This document shows, piece after piece, positions 51,944-61,492 of a stretch of DNA of 64,000 nucleotides; position 1 is the stretch's first letter, and each line of letters opens with the position of its first letter. Source of the stretch: Haloarchaeobius sp. HME9146 (GTDB lineage: Archaea > Halobacteriota > Halobacteria > Halobacteriales > Natrialbaceae); the NCBI RefSeq assembly GCF_025399835.1, contig NZ_JAODVR010000001.1, positions 2,170,001-2,234,000 of the forward strand, written 5' to 3'. Both the position numbers and the translations under genes were made by a program. The notes beneath the pieces were generated by a model. That model did no database searches. It saw only the letters and a list, made by a program, of their open reading frames with translations, and was not told the origin of the DNA.

Positions 51944-51984
51944 ACGGTCGGGAGTATCTGCGGAACCGTCTAAGACCTGTCGGT

Positions 51985-52743
51985 CTATTCGCGGACGAGT
52001 TCCAGGTCGCCGTCGTCCGCGACCACCGTCAGACCACGATCCTCGATGAACTCGGTGGTGTGGGGTGGGACGATTCGGCCCGCGCGCCGCCGGGCGCGGA
52101 GGATGGAGACGACCGAACAGAGGTCGTCGCCGGTCTCGACAGTCTCGTAGTTCGGGAGGAAGTCCACCTCGAGGTCGGCGTCGCGGGCGCGGGCGGTGAG
52201 CGTCTCGACCACCGGCGAGGCGAACGCGCCGTCGAAGTCGATGGGTTCGCAGAAGGCGCTCCCCCAGACGCGGCCGTCGCTGGCCGGGCCCAGCACGACA
52301 TCGGAGCGCCGGAGCTTCATCGAGGCGTTGTCGATGTCCTTCCGGCCGGCCAGCGGGGCAGTCCCGTCGAGAACGAGGACGGAGGCGTGGTCCTCGCGGT
52401 CGAGGAGGTGCGTGACGGTGTTGCCGACGCGGCCGTCGTAGGTCGAGCCGACCTGCACCTCGAAGCGCGTCTCGTCGGCGCTGCCGAGGGCGTCCGCGGC
52501 GACGGCGCGAACCTCGGCTTCGGCCTCGCCGTCCGCTTTCGAGAACTCGTCCGGGAGGAGGTCCTCGTCGCGGTAGTTCACCAGGAGTTCGCCACCGCTC
52601 TCGGCGGCGGCGAATAGCGTGTCGGCGAGCATGGCCCGGTAGCAGTCGGCGGCGTCTTCGGCCGACAGGGGCGTCTCCTCGGCGAGTCGGGGCAGCACGA
52701 GGCCCTCGCGTGGGGGGTCGGCGAGGACGACCACGAGTGTCAT
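51985..52743 (-). CDS. DUF2064-like protein (GT-A/nucleotidyltransferase fold), uncertain
   Basis: The 252-residue protein begins TLVVVLADPPREGLVLPRLA and has SVLVLDGTAPLAGRKDIDNA and LRRSDVVLGPASDGRVWGSA, resembling the D-x-P and D-x-V-L-G-P-x-x-D-G patterns of DUF2064/CofC-like GT-A fold proteins. The catalytic Asp of those enzymes is not securely placed. No signal or membrane segment is seen. Assignment is at fold level only. Confidence 0.6.
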   Translation of the reverse strand: MTLVVVLADPPREGLVLPRLAEETPLSAEDAADCYRAMLADTLFAAAESGGELLVNYRDEDLLPDEFSKADGEAEAEVRAVAADALGSADETRFEVQVGSTYDGRVGNTVTHLLDREDHASVLVLDGTAPLAGRKDIDNASMKLRRSDVVLGPASDGRVWGSAFCEPIDFDGAFASPVVETLTARARDADLEVDFLPNYETVETGDDLCSVVSILRARRRAGRIVPPHTTEFIEDRGLTVVADDGDLELVRE

Positions 52744-52856
52744 ACCACCATCTGCCGTCGCGGGAGCCTTGAACCCGCCGCTTCGGGCCGAGGGACACGC
52801 GGCGGAGCCGAGACCGACCGTGCGGACTTATGTGGGACCAGCCCGTTGGATATCGC

Positions 52857-53075
52857 ATGAACTGGTTGAAAGTTCTCGGCGTGCTGGTGCCCCTGGGAAT
52901 CCTCGCGGCGGGCCTCGGCTCGCTCGCGACACTCGGCACGAATCTCGAACCCCTGACCGACGTGCTGTCGCTTCCGGCCGTCGCGGTCGGCTTCCTCATC
53001 GTCGTCGCCGTCATGGGTGCGGTGTCCGTCGTCGGCGCTGGCTCGAAGGAGTGGCGCGCGAACACGTACTGGTAA
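52857..53075 (+). CDS. Small two-helix membrane protein
   Basis: ATG 52857 is chosen as a TATA-like ACTTATG lies about 28 bp upstream; ATG 52830 would overlap that box. The 72-residue product has two hydrophobic helices (about 5-25 and 40-62) and a short polar C terminus. It is convergent with the UDG gene. Function is unknown; codon bias supports a real gene. Confidence 0.6.
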   Translation: MNWLKVLGVLVPLGILAAGLGSLATLGTNLEPLTDVLSLPAVAVGFLIVVAVMGAVSVVGAGSKEWRANTYW

Positions 53076-53089
53076 GCGAGAAAACGCGG

Positions 53090-53710
53090 CTACCTGCTTC
53101 TGCGACCCTTGGTCTGGCGGTAATCGGAGGCCATCAGTTTCGCGAACGCCTCGACGAACGTCTGGGTCTCGTCCTCGTCCTGTTCGTCGGGGGCGATCAT
53201 GGGGACCAGTTCGAAGCCACGACCCCGGAAGCGCTCCCCGTGGTCGTCGTACACGTCGAACTTCTCGGCCGCCGTGGTCGTGTACTCGGTCGCGATCTCG
53301 GCGAGAGCGCGCTCGCCCACCGGAACGATGACCTCCGGGTTTATCATCCGAATCTCCGCGTTGAGGTAGGGTTCACACGTCGCGATCTCCTCGTCGGTCG
53401 GGGCGCGTTCGGGGTCCCGACACCGGGTGAGGTACGTGACGAACACGTTCGCAAGTTCGGGCTCGTCGGGGTCGCTGTCGGCCCGGCAGAGCATGAGCCG
53501 CCGGAGGATGGAGAGGAAGGTCTCGTCGCGGGCGAAGGGAACACCGGCGTGCTCGGCGTCGGCCGACGGTCGCTCCCCCACGAACAGGAAGTCCGCACCC
53601 ACGTCGCCGTAGCCGTGGACGACGCGCTCGCGGGGCCCGCAGAGGTCGCAGTTCTCGCAGTTCTCGTCCATCCCGAACGGGTTGGCGAGGTCGTCCTGGT
53701 TAGCGTCCAC
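53090..53710 (-). CDS. Uracil-DNA glycosylase family 4-like (Fe-S) protein
   Basis: The 206-residue protein opens with CENCDLCGPRERVVHGYGDV and ADFLFVGERPSADAEHAGVP, the family 4 UDG features (GxxPGxxE-like active-site loop varied to GERPSADAE), then YLTRCRDPERAPTDEEIATC. The cysteines CxxC near the start plus CRDPE and ATC would hold the 4Fe-4S cluster. The varied motif may mean altered base specificity. It removes uracil from DNA if active. Confidence 0.82.
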   Translation of the reverse strand: MDANQDDLANPFGMDENCENCDLCGPRERVVHGYGDVGADFLFVGERPSADAEHAGVPFARDETFLSILRRLMLCRADSDPDEPELANVFVTYLTRCRDPERAPTDEEIATCEPYLNAEIRMINPEVIVPVGERALAEIATEYTTTAAEKFDVYDDHGERFRGRGFELVPMIAPDEQDEDETQTFVEAFAKLMASDYRQTKGRRSR

Positions 53711-53816
53711 GTCGAGAGCCAGGGCAGGTGGGTGGGTAAGCGCTTCGGAGCGCAGGAGGCCGGAGCCCCGACCACGGAAGGTTTATGTCGGGTTGCTGCC
53801 AACTTCTGGCAGAGCG

Positions 53817-53906
53817 ATGCTATCCGTCTCTCGTACAGCAGTCTGCTTCGTCGCTGGCTTCGCACACGTCGGCGGCAATACACCGTCGGAGGTGACCGGC
53901 CGATGA
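53817..53906 (+). CDS. Possible short upstream ORF overlapping htpX start
   Basis: A 29-codon frame (MLSVSRTAVCFVAGFAHVGG...) begins about 37 bp after a TATA-like GTTTATGT (53781-53788) and ends with TGA inside the htpX start as ATGA. The overlap would couple translation. There is no homology evidence, so it may be only leader sequence. Confidence 0.3.
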   Translation: MLSVSRTAVCFVAGFAHVGGNTPSEVTGR

Positions 53907-54898
53907 GCACGGCGACGGGCACCGACCGCGGCCTCGTGGTTCGGATGGTGCTGACGCTGGCCGTGGTCGCAGCCCTTCCCGTGGTGTTCCTCTATGGGCT
54001 GCTGACGGTCCCGTTCGCAGTCCTGTCACTGCTTGGGCGGCATCAGGGCGCGGTCGTCCCGGCCATCTCCCCGCTTGTCGTGGGCGGCGTCGCCGCGGCC
54101 GCCCTGGTGATACAGTACCTCGTCGGGCCGTCGCTGGCGTTGCGCCTCGGCCACGCGCGACCCGCCGACGAGGAGGAGTATCCGCGACTCCACGCCTCGG
54201 TGGGGCGCATCGCCCAGCAACTCGACATCCCGAAGCCAGCGGTCCGGGTCGTCGACTCCCGTGCCCCGAACGCCTTCGCGGTCGGTCGGACCCCCTCGAA
54301 CGCCTCGATCGCTGTGACCGACGGGCTGCTCGACACCCTCGACGACGAGGAACTCGACGCCGCGGTTGCCCACGAACTCGCCCACGTCCGGAACCGCGAC
54401 GCCGCGCTGATGAGCGTCGCGTTCCTCGTCCCGACGGTCGCGTTCTTCGTCGCGAAACTCGTGAGCACGGTGTTCAACGGGCTCGGCCACGTCTGGATAA
54501 TCCCCGGCGACGACGACTCCGGTGGCGTCCTCGTCGCCATCGCCGCGATCATCCTCTCGCTCTTGCTCATGGGTGTCCTCGCGGTCGTCTTCTGGGCGGC
54601 CGGCTTCCTGAGCTACCGGCTGCTCTCGCGCTATCGGGAATATGCCGCCGACCGGGCCGCGGCCGAGGCGACCGGGAACCCGGGCGCGCTCGTGAGCGCC
54701 CTCACGACCATCGAGAACGGGATGGAGCGGGCCCCGGAGCGCGACCTCCGGGAACTCGACGGCGGTGAGAGTGCCCTGTACATCGTCCCGCTCTCGGCCG
54801 AGATGGTCGAGGAGAAGTCGCTGGTCAGTCCGAAGGTGTTCCCGTCGTCGCACCCGCCGACGAAGGAGCGAATCGAACGGTTGCGCGAACTGGTCTGA
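53903..54898 (+). CDS. htpX: HtpX-like membrane zinc metalloprotease (M48)
   Basis: ATG 53903 gives 331 residues. There are two N-terminal membrane helices (about 15-35 and 50-75) and two more after the catalytic motif. The zinc motif is AVAHELAHVRNRD (HExxH), with the third ligand Glu in YREYAADRAAAEATG. RVVDSRAPNAFAVGRTPSNA is the M48 lead-in. It should cleave damaged membrane proteins at the cytoplasmic face. A long leader with a small upstream ORF is possible. Confidence 0.9.
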   Translation: MSTATGTDRGLVVRMVLTLAVVAALPVVFLYGLLTVPFAVLSLLGRHQGAVVPAISPLVVGGVAAAALVIQYLVGPSLALRLGHARPADEEEYPRLHASVGRIAQQLDIPKPAVRVVDSRAPNAFAVGRTPSNASIAVTDGLLDTLDDEELDAAVAHELAHVRNRDAALMSVAFLVPTVAFFVAKLVSTVFNGLGHVWIIPGDDDSGGVLVAIAAIILSLLLMGVLAVVFWAAGFLSYRLLSRYREYAADRAAAEATGNPGALVSALTTIENGMERAPERDLRELDGGESALYIVPLSAEMVEEKSLVSPKVFPSSHPPTKERIERLRELV

Positions 54899-54908
54899 TT
54901 TCCTGGCG

Positions 54909-55160
54909 CTATCGGCCGAGGCCGCCGCGTTCGATGACGTCGAGGATGAACTTCACGTTCCGCAGAATCTCTTCCGGAGAGGTGTCCTCGTTCTCGTCGT
55001 AGAGGTCGCTGGTCCGGTAGAGGATGTTCGCGAGCTGGTCCGACTCGGTGCTCTCGGCCCGAATCTCGTCCGCGATCTCGCGGAGGAACCGGACCTTCTC
55101 CGGGTCGGGTTCGAACTCGCGGTCGGGGCTGTCCTTGGAATCAGCCGGGTCGTCGCTCAT
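54909..55160 (-). CDS. Haloarchaeal conserved small protein next to mrp
   Basis: The 83-residue acidic protein has no membrane segment and mostly helical character (KVRFLREIADEIRAES, ILRNVKFILDVIERGG). Its ATG overlaps the mrp stop by 4 bp, so it is translated together with the P-loop Fe-S carrier. I do not recognise a named function; a partner role with Mrp is an inference from coupling alone. Confidence 0.7.
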   Translation of the reverse strand: MSDDPADSKDSPDREFEPDPEKVRFLREIADEIRAESTESDQLANILYRTSDLYDENEDTSPEEILRNVKFILDVIERGGLGR

Positions 55161-56200
55161 CGGCTGTTGACGTGCTGCTGGCGCTTGACGAACCCGACGT
55201 TGTCCGCGACGGCCTCCGTGATGTCACGGAACGCCTGCCCCGTCTCGTTGTCGTGGTCGAGCACCACGGGCTTACCCTCGTCGCCGCCGGTCCTGACCGC
55301 GGGGTCGAGCGGGACCGACCCGAGGAACGGCATGTCGTGGGCGTCGGCGAACTTCTGGCCCCCGCCTTCGCCGAAGATGGCGTGCTCGCCGCCGCAGTCG
55401 GGGCACTTGAACGAGCCCATGTTCTCGGCGATGCCCAGCACGACGGTGTCGTGCTTGCCGAACATCTCCAGGCCCTTGCGGGCGTCGTCGAGTGCGACCT
55501 CCTGCGGGGTCGTGACGATGACGCTGCCGGTGACGGGGACGGTCTGGAGCAGCGTCAGCTGGGTGTCCCCGGTGCCCGGTGGCAGGTCGATGACCATGTA
55601 GTCGAGGTGGCCCCACTCCACGTCCTCCCAGAGCTGGGTGAGGACCTTGTGGACCATCGGGCCGCGCCAGATGACGGGGTCGTCCTCGCCGACCAGGAAT
55701 GCCATCGACATGAGCTTCATCCCGTACTTCTCCGGGGGCACGAGCTTCTCGTCCTTGGTCGCGCCCGGCGGCTCGTCGGCGTCGACCATCCGCGGGACGT
55801 TCGGACCGTACACGTCGGCGTCGAACAGGCCGACGCGTGCGCCCATGTCAGAGAGGCCAGCGGCGATGTTCACGGCCATCGTCGACTTGCCGACGCCACC
55901 CTTGCCGGAGGCGACCGCGATGACGTTCTCCACGTTCGGGAACACCTGCTCGTCGCCGGAGAGGCCGGTGTCGGTCTTCGCCGAGAGGTCGATGTCGAGG
56001 CCGGTGTCTGCGAGGACCTCGCGGACCTCGTTGGCCAGGTCTGTCTCGATGGGAGAGTAGGGTGCGCCGAGGGCGAGCGAGATGTGTACCTCGTCGCCGT
56101 CGACCTCCACGTCGTTCACGAGTCCGAGCGAGACGATGTCGTCGCCCAAAGCCGGGTCCTCGACCTGCCGGAGCCGGTCGAGAATCGCGTCTGCGTCCAT
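55157..56200 (-). CDS. Mrp/NBP35 family P-loop Fe-S cluster carrier ATPase
   Basis: ATG 56200 gives 347 residues. The N-terminal 85 residues form a MIP18/DUF59-type domain (RLRQVEDPALGDDIVSLGLV). The ATPase has deviant Walker A ASGKGGVGKST, FDADVYGPNVPRM, and IDLPPGTGDTQLT. CPDCG at about residue 263 supplies the CxxC for a bridging Fe-S cluster. It transfers Fe-S clusters to target proteins in the cytoplasm. The downstream 83-residue gene overlaps. Confidence 0.92.
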   Translation of the reverse strand: MDADAILDRLRQVEDPALGDDIVSLGLVNDVEVDGDEVHISLALGAPYSPIETDLANEVREVLADTGLDIDLSAKTDTGLSGDEQVFPNVENVIAVASGKGGVGKSTMAVNIAAGLSDMGARVGLFDADVYGPNVPRMVDADEPPGATKDEKLVPPEKYGMKLMSMAFLVGEDDPVIWRGPMVHKVLTQLWEDVEWGHLDYMVIDLPPGTGDTQLTLLQTVPVTGSVIVTTPQEVALDDARKGLEMFGKHDTVVLGIAENMGSFKCPDCGGEHAIFGEGGGQKFADAHDMPFLGSVPLDPAVRTGGDEGKPVVLDHDNETGQAFRDITEAVADNVGFVKRQQHVNSR

Positions 56201-56537
56201 GGCCGGGTGTCGGGGCGAGCGAGCGAAAAGGATTGTGTTACACGGTCCCTTCGTTGCCACGACTGTGTGGGGTGTTACCACTGTTCAGTTAGTTTGATGT
56301 GAAATGGGTGATATGTACTGGTAGAGGCAGAAAGATGCGTACCCTCCACTTCGCACTCGCCTGATTCTCTCGGCCGCCCAGTCCGGGCGGCACGGGTCGC
56401 GCCCACCGTGGCCATAGCCGCAGCACCGCGGCTATCTCAGCCAAGCCACCACCTGACTGCCCGTTCACACCGACGAGCCGGTCGTATCGACTGCAGACCT
56501 CCACCCTGTACCACACCACAGGACACGAAACACGACG
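56201..56537. other. 337-bp divergent intergenic region with one hairpin
   Basis: No gene is supported in this stretch between mrp and the ABC exporter. An inverted repeat ATAGCCGC-AGCACC-GCGGCTAT spans 56414-56435 (8-bp stem, 6-base loop). No clear TATA box for the exporter is visible; the 120 bp before its ATG are CA-rich. Confidence 0.5.
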
Positions 56538-58424
56538 ATGACAGATTCGACATACGGAGACGAAGACGACGACACATTCGACGAACAACGAGCCCGCGTC
56601 GACCGCCCGATGGTCCGCCTGTTCCGCGAGTACGGCCGCGAGCACTGGGTCGCTATCGTCGGCGGCATCCTCATGGGAATCGCCGCCCACACGATGGCCC
56701 TGCTGCCGACGTACGTCCTCGCCGAGACCATCGACGCGGTCTTCATGCAGACGAAGCCGCAGTACTCGCTCCCGCTGGTCCCCCAGTGGCTCGTCCCGGC
56801 GAGCCGGACCGGTCAGTTCTGGTTCTCGGTCGGTCTCGTGGGGTTGACCTACCTGAGCTCGACCGTGTTCACCTGGCTGATGGGGCTGGGACTGAACTCC
56901 TTCGCCCAGTCCGTCCAGCACAACGTCCGGGCCGATAGCTACGACGCCATGCAGCGACTCGACTACGAGTTCTTCGCCGACAAGCAGACTGGCGAGCTCA
57001 TGAGCGTCCTGAACAACGACGTGAACCGCCTCGAGCAGTTCCTCAACGGCGGTCTCTTCATCGCCACGATGCTGCTGGTCAACGTCGGCGTGACGGCGGT
57101 ACTGCTGGCGTACCTCCAGTGGCAACTCGCCCTGCTGACGATGGTCACGGTCCCGGTCATCGGGCTGTTCACCTACAAGTTCGTCCAGACCATCCAGCCG
57201 ATGTACTCCGAGGTCCGCTCGACGGTCGGTCAGCTCAACTCCCGCCTGGAGAACAACCTCGGCGGTATCGAGGTCATCAAGGCGAGCACGACCGAGGACT
57301 TCGAGGCCGACCGCGTCACCGACGCCTCCCAGGAGTACTACGACAAGAACTGGAACGCCATCACGACGCGCGTGAAGTTCTTCCCTGGCCTCCGATTCAC
57401 CGCCGGTATCGGCTTCGTGCTGACGTTCGCCGTCGGCGGCCACTGGGTCCTGACGGGACAGGCCCCGCCGCTGATGAGCGGGACGCTTCGCGTCGGTACC
57501 TTCGTGGCGTTCGTCTACCTCGGCCAGCGGTTCATCTGGCCGATGAGCCAGTTCGGTGAGCTGGTGAACCTCTACCAGAACGCCCGCGCCTCGGCCGAGC
57601 GCATCTTCGGCCTGATGGACGAACCCAGTACCCTCGGTGGCGGCGAGGACCTCCCCGAACTTACCGTCGAGGACGGCACCGTCGCGTACGACCACGTCAC
57701 CTTCGGCTACGACGACGACGAGACCGTCCTCGAGGACGTCTCCTTCGACGTTTCCGGCGGGGAGATGCTGGCGCTGGTCGGCCCGACCGGGGCCGGCAAG
57801 TCCACCGTGCTGAAGCTGCTGCTCCGCCTCTACGACGTGAACGACGGCAGCATCAGCATCGACGGCCAGGACATCCGTGACGTTTCGCCCGAGAGCCTCC
57901 GCGATTCAGTCGGCTACGTCAGCCAGGACACCTACCTGTTCTACGGGAGTGTCCGGGACAACATCGCCTACGGCAAGTTCGACGCGACCGACGAGGAGAT
58001 CGAGGCTGCCGCCAGGGCGGCCGACGCCCACGAGTTCATCAGCGACTTCGAAGACGGCTACGACACCGAGGTCGGTGAACGCGGCGTGAAACTGTCGGGT
58101 GGCCAGCGCCAGCGCATCGGCATCGCCCGGGTGCTGCTGCGCGACCCCGACATCCTCCTGCTCGACGAGGCGACCTCGGACGTGGACACCGAGACCGAAC
58201 TCCGCATCCAGGAGAGCATCGAGAACCTGGTGGCCGACCGCACCGTCATCGCCATCGCGCACCGGCTCTCGACGGTGAAAGACGCCGACCAGATACTCGT
58301 ACTGGAAGACGGTGCCGTCGAAGAGCGCGGCACCCACGAGGAACTGCTCGAGACGGACGGCACCTACGCCGACCTCTGGGGTGTGCAGGCCGGCGAGCTG
58401 GAGACGATTCCCGGCATGGCGTAA
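56538..58424 (+). CDS. ABC exporter, fused membrane and ATPase domains (MsbA/LmrA type)
   Basis: The 628-residue half-transporter has an acidic 25-residue N-terminal tail, six membrane helices (about 40-330) and a C-terminal ATPase with GPTGAGKST, LSGGQRQRIGIARVLL, ILLLDEATSDVDTET and IAHRLST. The helix loop SYDAMQRLDYEFFADKQTG and the coupling segment fit type IV exporters. It would work as a homodimer to export a lipid, drug or peptide; the substrate is not indicated by neighbours. Confidence 0.92.
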   Translation: MTDSTYGDEDDDTFDEQRARVDRPMVRLFREYGREHWVAIVGGILMGIAAHTMALLPTYVLAETIDAVFMQTKPQYSLPLVPQWLVPASRTGQFWFSVGLVGLTYLSSTVFTWLMGLGLNSFAQSVQHNVRADSYDAMQRLDYEFFADKQTGELMSVLNNDVNRLEQFLNGGLFIATMLLVNVGVTAVLLAYLQWQLALLTMVTVPVIGLFTYKFVQTIQPMYSEVRSTVGQLNSRLENNLGGIEVIKASTTEDFEADRVTDASQEYYDKNWNAITTRVKFFPGLRFTAGIGFVLTFAVGGHWVLTGQAPPLMSGTLRVGTFVAFVYLGQRFIWPMSQFGELVNLYQNARASAERIFGLMDEPSTLGGGEDLPELTVEDGTVAYDHVTFGYDDDETVLEDVSFDVSGGEMLALVGPTGAGKSTVLKLLLRLYDVNDGSISIDGQDIRDVSPESLRDSVGYVSQDTYLFYGSVRDNIAYGKFDATDEEIEAAARAADAHEFISDFEDGYDTEVGERGVKLSGGQRQRIGIARVLLRDPDILLLDEATSDVDTETELRIQESIENLVADRTVIAIAHRLSTVKDADQILVLEDGAVEERGTHEELLETDGTYADLWGVQAGELETIPGMA

Positions 58425-58519
58425 CCGGCCACGCCGCGGCAACCGGGTAACCATATTCGATTACATTCTCCCTTGCCTGGACACCGAACTTAATAACATA
58501 GACTCACAAGGGTTGGTAC

Positions 58520-59518
58520 ATGCTGACAGACGAGTTCGGTCGCGAGGTCACCGGGGTCCGGGTCTCCCTCACCGACCGGTGCAACTTCGATTGCGTCTAT
58601 TGTCACAACGAGGGGTTGGGTGACACGCGGGGGCCGATGGACCCGCAGGACGGCGAGATGAGCGCGGACGACGTGGTCCGGTTCCTCGAGGTGGTCGCGG
58701 AGTTCGGCGTGGACAGCGTGAAGTTCACCGGTGGCGAGCCGATGCTCCGCCAGGACCTGGAGGAGATAATCCGGCGGACACCCGACTCGATGGAGGTCTC
58801 GATGACGACCAACGGGACGTTCCTGCCCGGCCGTGCGGAGGACCTCGTCGACACCGGCCTCGAACGCGTCAACGTCTCGCAGGACGCGATGGAGCCCGAG
58901 GCGTTCGCCGAGGTGACCAAGTCCGGTGCCTACGACCGCGTCATGGAGGGCGTCGAGGCAGCTCTCGACGCCGGCCTCGACCCGGTGAAGCTCAACATGG
59001 TCGTGTTCGAGCGAACCGCCGGCTACGTCCCGCAGATGGTCGACCACGTCGCCGAGAACCGCGGGCTCCAGCTCCAGCTCATCGAGTACATGCCCGAACT
59101 CACCGGCAACCCCGAGTGGGCCATCGACATCCAGCGCGTCCACGACTGGCTGGCCGAGCAAGCCACGGAGATAGAGCACCGCGAGATGCACGACCGACGA
59201 CGGTACTGGATCGGCGGCACCAAGGCCTCCGGTGAGGGCGGCATGGTCGAGATCGTCGACCCGGTCGAGAACCCGACGTTCTGTGCGAACTGCCACCGCG
59301 TTCGAGTCACCCACGACGGGTTCCTCAAGGGCTGTCTGAACCGCAACGACGACCTCAAGCCGATGGGTGAGATGACGAAACCCGAGATTCGCGAGGCGTT
59401 CCGGATGACGGTCGCCGAACGCGTCCCGTACTACGGCGAGTACATGGTCCGCAACGGTGACGGCGAGTGGGAAGTGAATGACAAGTACATCGACGCACCC
59501 CCGCAGACCGGCGACTGA
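58520..59518 (+). CDS. moaA: GTP 3',8-cyclase MoaA (radical SAM), molybdenum cofactor synthesis
   Basis: The 332-residue protein opens [20 protein letters not shown] with the radical SAM motif CNFDCVYC, then [17 protein letters not shown] (GGEP) and [11 protein letters not shown]. The C-terminal second Fe-S site has [18 protein letters not shown], as in MoaA. It turns GTP into the 3',8-cyclo intermediate. A TATA-like CTTAATAAC lies about 30 bp upstream. The GG-type C terminus of bacterial MoaA is replaced by a longer tail. Confidence 0.93.
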   Translation: MLTDEFGREVTGVRVSLTDRCNFDCVYCHNEGLGDTRGPMDPQDGEMSADDVVRFLEVVAEFGVDSVKFTGGEPMLRQDLEEIIRRTPDSMEVSMTTNGTFLPGRAEDLVDTGLERVNVSQDAMEPEAFAEVTKSGAYDRVMEGVEAALDAGLDPVKLNMVVFERTAGYVPQMVDHVAENRGLQLQLIEYMPELTGNPEWAIDIQRVHDWLAEQATEIEHREMHDRRRYWIGGTKASGEGGMVEIVDPVENPTFCANCHRVRVTHDGFLKGCLNRNDDLKPMGEMTKPEIREAFRMTVAERVPYYGEYMVRNGDGEWEVNDKYIDAPPQTGD

Positions 59519-59887
59519 GTGGCACTACAGGCGGCGTCGCTCGGTAATGAAGCCCGATTCGTTCTGCTTCGGTCGGCGGAGACTTTCTGGAGTAGCTGGC
59601 TGGTTGAATCCAACTGGCTGATTGAATGCTGCCTGAATATTCCAGTTCGCGCGTGCGCGAGCGAGGGAACTGCCGATGAGCAGTCGCCACACCCGGTCCC
59701 CGGCACCTGACACTCCGAAACCGGCCGACGAGGACCCCGTCTTCCCCACGCCATCCCCGATACTGTCACACCGTGCCACTCGAACTGCGTTCCGTTGCCC
59801 TTAAGTACTGTACGAGAATACGTGTGAACGCAATACGCTGCAGGGGCGCTGGGTCCCGAGTCCGAGAGGGCGAAGATAGACAATCGA
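59519..59887. other. 369-bp gene-free stretch before tRNA-Ser
   Basis: No gene is supported. It holds a near-direct repeat CTGGCTGGTTGAAT/CTGGCTGATTGAAT about 20 bp apart (59600-59640 region), a CGCGCGTGCGCG palindromic patch at about 59647-59658, and a TATA-like CCCTTAAGTAC (about 59799-59809) that may serve the tRNA-ribosomal protein transcript. Confidence 0.45.
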
Positions 59888-59972
59888 GTTGTGGTAGCCA
59901 AGCCTGGCCCAAGGCGCAGGGTTGCTAACTCTGTGGCGTCAAGCCTCCGGGGTTCGAATCCCCGCCACAACG
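59888..59972 (+). tRNA. tRNA-Ser (anticodon GCT)
   Basis: Acceptor GTTGTGG/CCACAAC, anticodon loop TTGCTAA within stem CAGGG/CTCTG, an extended variable arm of class II type, and T-arm CGGGGTTCGAATCCCCG are present. Discriminator is G. The anticodon GCT reads AGC and AGT. The gene lies 87 bp upstream of rps13, so it may share a transcript with it. Confidence 0.92.
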
Positions 59973-60059
59973 TCGGACCTTTCACACCGGCAATTGGGCA
60001 CGGTGTGAGTCTTCCAACCAGACCGGAAGTGCATCGAGCACTTCCTCCACATATCACAC

Positions 60060-60575
60060 ATGAGTGCAGAAGAACCACAGGGCGAACAAGAGGACGAGGA
60101 CCTTCGGTACTTCGTCCGCATCGGGCAGACAGACCTCGATGGGACGAAGACGGTCGAACGTTCGCTCATCGAGATGAACGGCATCGGCCGACGGACGGCA
60201 CGAATCGTCGCCGAGGAAGCCGGCGTGGACCGTAAGGCCACGTTCGGTCTCCTCGACGAGGACGAGATCGACGCCGTCGTCGAAACCGTCGAGAACTACG
60301 CCGACCAGGTTCCCGAATGGCTCACCAACCGCCAGAAGGAGTTCTACAGCGGCGAGACCAACCACGAGGTCGGCAACGACCTCAACATGGCTCGTCGTCA
60401 CGACATCAACCGGATGAAGATGATCGACTCCTACAAGGGCGTCCGTCACAAGAAGGGACAGAAGGTGCGCGGTCAGCGCACGAAGTCCACCGGACGTACG
60501 GAAGGGACCATCGGCGTCAACGTCGAAGAGATCCGCGAAGAACAGGCCGCTGAAGAAGCGGAGGGTGACGAATAA
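60060..60575 (+). CDS. rps13: 30S ribosomal protein S13
   Basis: The 171-residue protein has an acidic halophilic N terminus and then [37 protein letters not shown] and [20 protein letters not shown], the archaeal S13 pattern. It binds 16S rRNA at the subunit head. A Glu-rich C-terminal tail is added. First gene of the rps13-rps4-rps11-rpoD set; its stop overlaps the rps4 start by one base. Confidence 0.97.
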   Translation: MSAEEPQGEQEDEDLRYFVRIGQTDLDGTKTVERSLIEMNGIGRRTARIVAEEAGVDRKATFGLLDEDEIDAVVETVENYADQVPEWLTNRQKEFYSGETNHEVGNDLNMARRHDINRMKMIDSYKGVRHKKGQKVRGQRTKSTGRTEGTIGVNVEEIREEQAAEEAEGDE

Positions 60576-61096
60576 TGGCACTCGGAAGCAACACCAAGCT
60601 CTACGAGACGCCGAACCACCCCTTCCAGGGCGAGCGTATCAGCGAGGAACACAGCCTCGTCGACCGCTACGGCCTGAAGAACAAGGAGGAGCTCTGGCGA
60701 GCACAGTCCGAACTGCGCGACTACCGCCGCGAGGCGCGAAAGCTGCTCGGACAGTCCCAGTCGCTCGAGGAGGCAGAGGAGAACGCAGTCGACTTCCTCA
60801 ACCGCCTCAAGCGCATCGGCATTCTCAGCGAGGAGGACCAGCTGGACGCCGTCCTCGCACTCGAGATCTCGGACATCCTCGAGCGCCGGCTCCAGACTGT
60901 CGCCTACCGCAAGGGTCTCGCGAACACGACCCAGCAGGCGCGACAGTTCATCGTCCACGGGCACATCACCGTCGACGGCGCTCGCGTGAGCGTCCCCTCG
61001 TACACGGTCGACGTGTCCGAGGAGGATTCCATCGCCTTCGACGAGAACAGTCCGCTCGCAGACGAACTTCACCCCGAACGTGCGGAGGGTCAATAA
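60575..61096 (+). CDS. rps4: 30S ribosomal protein S4
   Basis: The 173-residue protein starts on the last base of the rps13 stop. It has [20 protein letters not shown] and an S4 RNA-binding domain at about 100-165 ([20 protein letters not shown] then [14 protein letters not shown]). It is a primary 16S rRNA binder in assembly. Length fits archaeal S4. Confidence 0.97.
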   Translation: MALGSNTKLYETPNHPFQGERISEEHSLVDRYGLKNKEELWRAQSELRDYRREARKLLGQSQSLEEAEENAVDFLNRLKRIGILSEEDQLDAVLALEISDILERRLQTVAYRKGLANTTQQARQFIVHGHITVDGARVSVPSYTVDVSEEDSIAFDENSPLADELHPERAEGQ

Positions 61097-61489
61097 ATGG
61101 CAGAAGAAGCTAACGACAAGTGGGGAGTCGCCCACGTCCACGCATCGTTCAACAACACCGTCATGACCGTGACAGACCTCACGGGTGCGGAGACCATCGC
61201 GAAGTCCTCCGGCGGGACTGCTGTCAAGCAGAACCGTGACGAGGCGTCGCCCTATGCGGCGATGCAGATGGTCGAGTCCATCGCGGACGAGATCCGCGCA
61301 GCTGGCATCGAAGGCCTGCACGTCCGCGTGCGTGGCCCCGGTGGCAACCTGCAGAAGTCCCCCGGACCGGGTGCGCAGGCAGCGATTCGCGCACTCGCTC
61401 GCGAGGACTTCGAGATCGGCCGTATCGAGGACGTCACGCCGATCCCGCACGACGGCTCCCGAGCACCCAAAGGAAAAGGCGGGTTCTAA
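61097..61489 (+). CDS. rps11: 30S ribosomal protein S11
   Basis: The 130-residue protein begins immediately after the rps4 stop and shows [40 protein letters not shown] and [20 protein letters not shown], ending with the Lys/Gly-rich KGKGGF typical of S11. It lines the platform of the small subunit. Confidence 0.97.
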   Translation: MAEEANDKWGVAHVHASFNNTVMTVTDLTGAETIAKSSGGTAVKQNRDEASPYAAMQMVESIADEIRAAGIEGLHVRVRGPGGNLQKSPGPGAQAAIRALAREDFEIGRIEDVTPIPHDGSRAPKGKGGF

Positions 61490-61492
61490 GCC

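Noticed and set aside
56289-57695. 468-codon minus-strand frame opposite the ABC exporter
   Set aside because: Composition is that of an antisense frame (His/Arg/Val/Gly repeats) and the exporter is certain.
59519-59887. Minus-strand frame of 84 codons at 59525-59779
   Set aside because: No promoter, no conserved motif and composition of a random GC-rich frame.
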